This document shows, one piece after another, positions 56,496-64,000 of a stretch of DNA of 64,000 nucleotides (positions within the stretch are counted from its first letter, which is position 1; each line of letters opens with the position of its first letter). The stretch is from Sorghum bicolor (lineage: Eukaryota; Streptophyta; Magnoliopsida; Poales; Poaceae): positions 34,463,505 through 34,527,504 of the forward strand of contig NC_012879.2 of NCBI RefSeq assembly GCF_000003195.3, read 5' to 3'. Position numbers and translations under genes: made by a program. The notes under the pieces were generated by a model, which had not been told where the DNA came from, did not search any database, and saw only the letters and a program-made list of their open reading frames with translations.

Positions 56496-57863
56496 ATGAA
56501 TTCAAACATGTCTATCTGTCAGTTTCATAGACCTACGGGCACACATCTCGAACCACCAAAATCTTCAAAGCCTATCATAGCATCTAGTTTTGAGATAGAC
56601 CCCGAATACATAGAATTTGTTCAAAAACAACCTTTCTCAGGAGAAAGTGAGGAAAACCCATACACCCACCTAAGAGAGTTTTATCGAGTTTGTGACCTCC
56701 TTCGCATAGAAGGCATGTCCAATGAGACCCTTAAATGGAAGCTCTTTCCGTTCTCTTTAATAGGAAAAGCTAGACATTGGTATAAACTCAAAGTAGGGAG
56801 TGTTCATGGAGATTGGAAGTAATTATATAATAGTTTTCTTTTTAAATATTTTCCAATCTCCAAAGTGGTGGAACTTCGGCATGAGATTCTTTCTTTTAGA
56901 CAACTGGAAGAAGAATCTCTCGACAAATCATGGGACCGCTTTATTAACCTTACTCTCACTGGCCCAAAGCTTTTTATTCCAGAAGAAGTTCTTCTAATGC
57001 ACTTTTTTGAGGGCCTTAGTAGGGAAAATAAGCAAACCTTGAATACAGCCTCTAGAGGATCCTTCTTTCACCTACCTGCTAGTGAAGCTTGGAATTTGAT
57101 TGATTTAATGAGCGGAAAGTCTCCTAGCTTTTATATCCCTGAGAAACAAAAAGAACCAGTTCCTAGACAAGAAGAAGTTTCGATAGCCAGATCACAACCA
57201 CTTCAATCCCAAACTTTAGCTATCGATCCTAAACCATCAATACCCCAAAATTCTCCAAGGGAGGAAGGAATTCCGACCTTAAATCTTTCAGATGATGATG
57301 GTTTAGACTTCTGGTTCCATAAGAGACCTTCAAGCAGGGATAATTCAAATCCTCGCAATAATGGTTCTCTTAGAGAATGTCCTGGTTCCTATTATGAAGA
57401 AGTCAAGGATGACATATCAAGTGAAGGAGAGCTAAGCCATATAGAAAATTCTAACACCTCCCCTTTCCTGATCACAAGTTCAAAATGGCTAGAATGTGTA
57501 GAATGGATGGACAAGGAAGAAGCCCTAATGGATTCTGACCTTGGCTCAATTTCAAATGGTGAGTTCTTGACTCCCTTTGAAGATGAGATTCATCCAACTA
57601 CAGAAGAGGACATAGGTGAGACCAATCCAGAAGAAACTCCGAACATTCAGATTGGAGACGGAGATAACATTAATGAGCATGGAATTTATTTCATAGCCAC
57701 TTCATTTACTCCGTGCTCATATGCAACATCTTCCGAATCTATTGGTCTCTCCAACATCACCACATTTGAGATCTCCAGCCCCCTCTTCCTTTCAATTTAT
57801 AAAAACTTTAAAAGGGCGATTGTCGATGCATATATCTATAATAAATATTACAGATCTCGTTGA
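56496..57863 (+). pseudogene. F2 gag, one in-frame stop
   Basis: ATG at 56496 starts a 455-codon frame with a single TAA at 56820-56822. The N-part carries QPFSGESEENPYTHLREFY and LKWKLFPFSLIGKARHWY. The part after the stop carries the rest of the gag domain (ELRHEILSFRQLEEESL, MHFFEGLSRENKQTLNTAS), an acidic, Ser-rich linker and the conserved tail shared with F1. No zinc knuckle is seen. One point change separates it from an open gag frame, so decay is recent or readthrough is possible. Confidence 0.82.
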
Positions 57864-60800
57864 GTTGATCTTGATATAGGTCAGCGTTGGAAGGGAAACC
57901 ACTTCGCCAACATAAATTGATGGTTTCCCAAGGACAAGCTTAGTGTCCTAAAATAAGCACTGATCAGATCATTACATGAGCTTTTAATTATTTACAACAT
58001 TACCTTGTGTATTGAGCATATAAAGATAATTGTGAAAATATTCCTTCGGGTATTCTTGTCACTAACCTTTCCAGGATTGGAGCAAGAAGATCGGATGAAT
58101 GACAAGCACAAGGTATGTCCAACCGATCATCATACAACATTGAATTAAATTCATCCAAACTTGAATTTTGCAAAATTCAAGCTTGGGGGAGTACTTTACA
58201 TAAAAACATCCTTTGCCATGTTGCTATGTTGGTTGTCCCTACCTTTGAGACATGCTCAAATTGTCAAATACTAATCACACTACTTCATCTCCACTTGAGT
58301 AGATCTCTATAAATGCTGTCATGCTACCTTTGTCTATTTACTAGCAAGTGTTGGTTTGGAAGTACTCGGCATACTTCCATTGGCATTTAAATTAAGCATG
58401 GTGCTTAGGTTAAATAGCCTTCCTTAATCTGATTAGACATGGAGTCTAGTTTGGTTACTGAACTAAAAACTGCTTGAGTAGATATTGGTATATTTTGTCG
58501 GACTAACCCCTGCAGGAAAACTTTCAATATCAACCTGGGAAGTCCTGAGACAAACTCACATTAGAGACAAGGAGAGGGAGACATGAAGTTTAACAATTTA
58601 CACAAGGAAGACGTAGCTCATAAGAGATGATCCATGGAGGGTGCCACAAACACGATACACTACGAATGGGAAGCTTCCACAAGGTACACTTCGAGCAAAA
58701 CATGGTGGAGTTTTTCAACACCCAGGCTCTACCAAGTGAAGGACCTGGATCTACGAGCACAAACACACTGAGCAGGATGCTGCCAACGCCACACTTCGAA
58801 CTGCTGGGCAAATGAAGAACATGGGTGACACCGTATCAAGAGGTGCAGGCGTCAAGGTCCGCACCTGAATCAAATGACGCACCTAAAGAATGAACAAGGT
58901 GAGAAGTCTTTTTCAGATGACTTAAAACATTGAACCCTCACCGAAAGGTAAAATCGATAGTTATCCATATTTATCCTTTTTGCATTCCCTTTTCTCTTAA
59001 ATTATTTACTTTCCTTAAATGGCTTGTTAGTTAATCATGCTATCTTGAAAAAAATAAAAAATGTTAAAAATAGTAAGCCCCATGTGAGTATGCTCGTGGC
59101 ATAAAACCCATAAGTACATTCACTGTGGTGGTGTAAAAATAAAATAAATATATTCCTATAAAAATGAAAATATAAAAATAAATTTATGATCCTACCAAAG
59201 AGAGTAACATTTATTAAGGAGGCTCAACATGATAAAGGCTAGATATTTATGCTAACACTTAACTAGTTCCACAAAGCTTTGTTGTCTATTTGAGCTCCAC
59301 AGAATTCAAGGATCAGAGAAGACTAGCAGACGGAGGACATCCTAATCGCTGTGAGGGTGCTGCCGACATTCGAATACACCTCCATCACCTGCTAGCTACA
59401 TCAGAAGAAATTACGTCAAAATCCAGCTTGGGGGAGAGCACCCCCATTTATCCAGCTAAGTGTTTCTACTCGCATTTATACTTTACTCAAATAATAAAAA
59501 GATGCATAATCATAAAAACCCAAATAAAGATTTTATGCTTATATATATATCTATGCTTAGTTTGCTAAATAAATAAATAAATAATGTTTGCTATGAACCC
59601 TCATGATAAGCTCTCACATAGGAATGATGAATAGTTGCTCTGCCATGACTAGTTCTCAAAATTGAAATCTCTCTCAAGTTTAGGCATGACTGTTATGAAT
59701 TAAGATTTGCTCTAAACTTGAACTTGTGGGAAGAGTACTTGATCTAAAGTCTAAGTCGTTAACGGATATGTTATGGGAAGGTTGAGCTGCTGTTTATCTG
59801 TTCCTAGAGATGCTAGAATTCTGGAGAATTTTATCTTTGAAAATCTTTAAAATGTTGCATGATGAGTTCCTGTATGATGAGAGTTTAAATTCATACCACA
59901 GCCATATATACATGCTTGCTAGACTTTGAGCCACACATTTACTTTTTACTGCTTATGAGCATTGAGTGTGGTCAAGCTGTGTAGACCCTTAGGAGCTTGT
60001 CATGTGGTTAAATCAAGATTCACTTGCACGTTCACTCATACATGCTGCTTGTACTCTGGAAGTATGCATCCACATACATCCACTCATTTCCATCTCCAGA
60101 TTCACCCAAAATTATTCTACTCCTATCCGGGAGAGAATAGCCAAAAACATTATCCCATTCCTGTTTTTCCATGTGAAATAAATGCTCGAGCTATTTTGGT
60201 TACTACCCCTTGCTACATTATTCCAGGAGGGTGAGTGCTCTGAAAGAAAAACAAGAAAAATATGATGAAATAATAAGGGGCAAGTGCCCGGAACCTCGAA
60301 AGAAAAAAGAAAAGTGAGACGAGAGGTAAAAATGGACAAGTGTCCGACAGTAGAATTAGGGGTACAGGATACCCACCTGAGAGAAAAGAAAAAGAAAATA
60401 TAGAGCATCTCATTCCTCTAAAAAACCTTCAAAGTGCAAGAAATGTATGTATCCCCTCAAAAGAGCAAAAGTAGAATTAGACTTTCACCATTATTTTCAC
60501 CATTATCACCATCATCACCATACACCATTCATCCGCCACACATGCACATCTTGGTTTGACTTATTGACTTGTTTCTCTGGATCCATGGTTTGACTATGCA
60601 ATAAATGTCTTGTAAGTATGTATTAGCTGTCTCCCACCTATGAGCTCCAGATATCAAACCTTATTAGAGTAGGGTGAGAGAGAAGGCAATACCACTATGC
60701 CTCATACCACAAATACTACATACTTTGAGAGAATGCGTAATTATCACTGCCTTGGTAAGGATCTAGAAATACCACAAAAGAGAGACTAGAGAGAGTAATA

Positions 60801-61090
60801 CAAGGAATCTCTAAGTTTTATTTGAAAATCTGCAAAAACTCCAGAGCTATAGTTGATCAAAGAACAAGAGACATGGTGCTTGACTTGACCGTTCTATCTT
60901 TTAACTGCTCAAGACACAAGTCACTGTTGCAAGCCCCATGGTGGAAGGTAATATGAGTAAGTTTAAATCTTAACAGTTTACCTTAACCTAGAGATGAGAT
61001 CTTGTTTGAACGCATGAGTACCTTTAAGGCATAAAACCACTGCAAAAAAACTCTTGAGTCCATCCTTGCTCGGGGACGAGCAAGAGGTAA
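57864..61090 (+). other. F2 long 3' non-coding region
   Basis: 3.2 kb with no pol domain. It contains polypurine-like GCTTGGGGGAG motifs at 58181-58191 and 59426-59436, a 92-codon open stretch at 59290-59568 matching F1 54583-54861 (no ATG), and a CACCAT-rich simple repeat at about 60484-60530. It replaces the pol region of an autonomous element. Confidence 0.65.
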
Positions 61091-61102
61091 GCTTGGGGGA
61101 GT
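61091..61102 (+). other. Polypurine tract of F2
   Basis: GCTTGGGGGAGT directly before the 3' LTR start TGTTGACGG at 61103. The same tract precedes the F1 3' LTR at 63742-63753. Confidence 0.8.
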
Positions 61103-62422
61103 TGTTGACGGTCCTTAAGTACCAAATATAATCAGCAAATAAACAAAGAAAAGGATCCATATATAAGCAACATCTAAACTTAGGGTTTTATCTGACAGAA
61201 TTCCACGAGTTTTGGTGTTTGTCTATTTCTGCAGGGGGTTATCAGGAAATATGGAGAGAAGGCCCACATGTCGGGTTTACATAGAGATATTAACGTGTCG
61301 CGCAATTTTCTATCATCTAGAAGACTCCAGAAGCCACGGGAACAAAGCGGAAGCCAAGAGGGCTCAGGGACAGGGCGCCCGCCCAAGTCCTTAGGGCGCC
61401 CGCCCACCTATTTCGGCCAATCACGCTCAATCTCGCGGATTATGCTCCACCGACCTAAAGGATCAAGAATAACCGTTCAATCAATGTCGGTTTGATCCGA
61501 CGGCCCAGGTTCACTTGAGGGGACTATATAACCAGACCCCCTGGCCCCTGGAGGAGGCACCCCTTGATCATTATTCATTATTCATAGACAGAGCAAAAGC
61601 TAGGGTTTAGAGATGAGATCTCTCCTCTCTTCTCTAAACTAGAGTAGATCTAGATAGTAGCGAGATGGAGAGCGAAGGAGGATTAGAGGAGAGGCCGGCC
61701 TGTCGGTTCTTCCTTCGGTTGTACTTCGTCATGATCAAGCTCTATTCAAGCTTGCTCATGGGATGACTCTGGTAATCTACTTCTAATTCATTATGCAATT
61801 ACTAATCATGTATGTTATGGTTCACAACTCTTTTGAGTACTTCTAATCTATAGGACGCTATAGGTGAGAGTTGTAGTATAGGTGTAAGCGTGGTGCTTAG
61901 ACCTATATTACTTGTGGATATCCCCGGTCTAGCTGGATCGTGTGGTAGGCCGCGTAGGTGACAGTTACGTTAGTCCCTTGTAGTCCACCTCTTGTTAGCA
62001 GGACGGGTAGGGTTTATCGGCCTATGGATAAGCATCCATTGTGGTGTATTCTTATCAGGTGGTTCGTCCCAGACATAGACATACCCCTTTGAAGTAGAGA
62101 AACCATAGTTATCCTCTCTATTCTGCTACCATCGCCCATATATTAGATTGCTCTACACTCTATTCCCATATTATCACCCATTGTTATCTTATCTTTAATA
62201 TTGTTCTTATTCAATTCTACCATCTTTCCTATTTACACTCATCTATTTATCTTGGTTAAATTAGAGCGTAGTTGGTTCTCCCGTTTCCCTGTGGATACGA
62301 TAAAACCTTTAACTGGGAAAAAGCTATAACGGTATCTGAGTGCGTATAAATACCATATTACACTCTAGTGCCATGTTGGGGATGACAACCTAGTATTCAA
62401 GTGGTGTTAGCATGTGTCAACG
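61103..62422 (+). repeat. 3' LTR of F2
   Basis: 1320 bp, TGTTGACGG to GTGTCAACG, TATATAA at 61525-61531. It is close to the 5' LTR apart from small indels. Confidence 0.88.
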
Positions 62423-62427
62423 TTGAT
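62423..62427. repeat. Target site duplication of F2, right copy (TTGAT)
   Basis: TTGAT follows the mutated LTR end CAACG and equals 55031-55035. Confidence 0.85.
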
Positions 62428-63753
62428 CTAAAGTCTAAGTCATTAACTGATATGATATGGGAAGGTTGAGCTACTGTTTATCTGTTCCTAGAGATGCTAG
62501 AATTCTGGAGAATTTTATCTTTGAAAATCTTTAGAATAACACATGATGAGTTCCTGTATGATGAGAGTTTAAATTCCTACCACAGCCATATATACATGCT
62601 TGCTAGACTTTGAGCCACACATTTACTTTTTACTGCTTATGAGTATTGAGTGTGGTCAAGCTGTGTAGACCATTAGGAGCTTGTCATGCAGTTAAAATCA
62701 GGATCCACTTGCACGTTCACTCATACATGCTACTTCTACTCCGGAAGTACGCATCCACATACATCCACTCAATTCCATCTCCAGATTCACCTAAAATTTT
62801 TCTACTCCTAATCCGAGAGAGAATAGTCAAAAACATTTCTGCTTTTTCCCTGTGAAATAAATGCTCGAGTTATCTTGGTTACTACCACTTGCTATATTAT
62901 TTAAGGAGATGAGTGCTCTAAAAAAATAGGATACGAGGAAATAAAAAGGGGCAAGTGCCCGGAACCTCGAAGAAAAGAAAAAGTGAGACGAGAGGTAAAA
63001 ATGGACAAGTGTCCGACAGTAGAATTAGGGGTACAAGATACCCACCTGAGAGGAAAGAAAAATAAAATGTACAACATCTCATTCTCCTCAAAAAGCTTCA
63101 AAGTGCAAGAAAGGTATGTATCCCCTTAAAAGAGCAAAAGTAGAATTAGACTTTCACCATTGTTGTTACCATACACCATTCATTCGCCACACATGCACAT
63201 CTTGATTTGACTTATTGACTTGTTTCTCTGGATCCATGGTTTGATTATGCAATACATGTCTGGTAAGTATGTATTATCTGTCTCCCACCTATGAGCTCCA
63301 GATATGAAAACCTTATTAGAGTAGGGTGAGAGAGAAGGCAATATCACTATGCCTCATACCAAAAATACCACATACTTTGAGAGAAGGCATATACCATTAC
63401 TGTCTTGGAAAGGATCTAAAAATACCACAAAAGAGAGATTTGTGAGAGTCATACAAGGAATCTCTGAGTTTTATTTGAAAATCTGCAAAAACTCCAGAGC
63501 TATAGCAGATCAAGAACAAGAGACATGGCGCTTGACTAGACTGTTCTATCTTTTAACTGCTGAAGACACAAGTGACGGTTGCAAGCCCCATGGTGAAAGG
63601 TAAATTAAGTAAGTTTTAAGTCTTAACAGTTTACTCTAACTCAGAGAAGAGATCTTGCTTGAACACATGTGTACTTTTAAGGCATGAAACCACTGTAGAA
63701 ACTTTTGAGTCTATCCTTGCTCAGGGACGAGCAAGAGGTAAGCTTGGGGGAGT
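62428..63753 (+). other. F1 3' non-coding region, part 2, with polypurine tract
   Basis: It resumes F1 after the F2 insertion, is homologous to F2 59740-61102, and ends in GCTTGGGGGAGT at 63742-63753. No coding content is supported. Confidence 0.75.
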
Positions 63754-64000
63754 TGTTGACGGTCCTTAAGTACCAAATATAATCATAAAATAAATAAAGA
63801 AAAGGATCCAAATGTAACCAATACCAAGACTTAGGGTTTTATCTGATAGAATAACACGAGTTTTGGTGTTTGTCTATTTTTGCAGGGGGTTATCAGGAAA
63901 TATGGAGGAAAGGCCCACACGTCGGGTTTACATAGAGATATTAACGTACCGCGCAATTTTATATCATCTAGAAGAGTCCAGAAACCACAGGAACAAACGA
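63754..64000 (+). repeat. 3' LTR of F1, start only
   Basis: It begins TGTTGACGGTCCTTAAG and runs off the window. It is much closer to the F2 LTRs than to the F1 5' LTR. Confidence 0.85.

Larger units (their letters stand above)
55036..62422 (+). mobile_element. Element F2: complete gag-only Athila-like element nested in F1
   Basis: 5' LTR 55036-56344, primer site 56353-56370, gag 56496-57863, 3' non-coding region, polypurine tract 61091-61102 and 3' LTR 61103-62422, with target duplication TTGAT. It is the same family as F1. No pol domain is visible. One terminal base is mutated (LTR end CAACG instead of CAACA). Confidence 0.88.
49737..64000 (+). mobile_element. Element F1: Athila-like gag-only LTR element, 3' end outside the window
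   Basis: 5' LTR 49737-50963, primer site 50972-50989, gag remnant 51095-52228, a long 3' region with only a protease relic, then element F2 inserted at 55036-62422, the rest of the internal region (62428-63753) and the start of the 3' LTR (63754 on). No RT, RNase H or integrase is found, so it must depend on another element's enzymes. The layout fits the published TR-GAG type of plant element. Confidence 0.82.

Noticed and set aside
60484..60530. CACCAT-rich short repeats, considered as a regulatory array
   Set aside because: Looks like an ordinary imperfect microsatellite; F1 has a shorter version at about 63156.

Overview
This window is almost certainly nuclear DNA of a large-genome plant, most probably a grass. 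It is built almost entirely of LTR retrotransposons nested in one another: Ty3/gypsy chromoviruses of the Del/Tekay type, a Tat/RIRE2-like element, and gag-only Athila-like elements. The grass assignment is an inference from the families and from the GC-rich LTR segments. I see no bacterial genes, tRNA or rRNA genes, or CRISPR arrays. The only candidate host gene is a small broken fragment at 49523-49736.

Left block (1-33433). Element A is a plus-strand Del/Tekay chromovirus whose 5' part lies outside the window. It shows the end of pol (1-2097), a polypurine tract and a 3' LTR. That LTR is split at 6194 by element B (6195-33099, minus strand), a same-family insertion flanked by one 5-bp target duplication, GTGAT (6190-6194 and 33100-33104). 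B has the unusual form LTR-internal-LTR-internal-LTR. B1 (10772-17426) carries four nonsense codons, whereas B2 (21939-28594) keeps an uninterrupted 1473-codon gag-pol frame. Both internal regions have a tRNA-Met-type primer site, a leader with a ~100-bp tandem repeat, and a degenerate extra ORF before gag.

Middle block (33434-49022). Element A sits in the gag of another Del/Tekay-type element, C (33434-35880, gag-PR-RT-RNaseH, degenerate). C ends at a complete LTR, E (35881-38757), that lacks matching target duplications. Beyond it lies a degenerate minus-strand Tat-lineage element (38758-45345, 5' LTR 44888-45345), which abuts a truncated Del/Tekay LTR, D (45346 to about 49022).

Right block (49023-64000). 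A short non-repeat stretch with a promoter-like start and small coding fragment is interrupted by F1 (49737 to beyond the window), an Athila-like gag-only element. F1 contains a second element of its family, F2 (55036-62422), with target duplication TTGAT.

The most interesting signal is a small split reading frame inside the LTRs of the Del/Tekay family. A 135/138/141-nt acidic exon-like block ends at a GC-type splice-donor motif. About 1.1-1.5 kb further on, a 62-nt block follows a good 3' splice site and ends at the same stop codon in all five copies. Differences between diverged copies are mostly synonymous and indels are multiples of three. LTR E, from a different subfamily, has the same layout in the same intron phase. 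This looks like an LTR-encoded spliced protein under selection; the function and the first exon are unknown.
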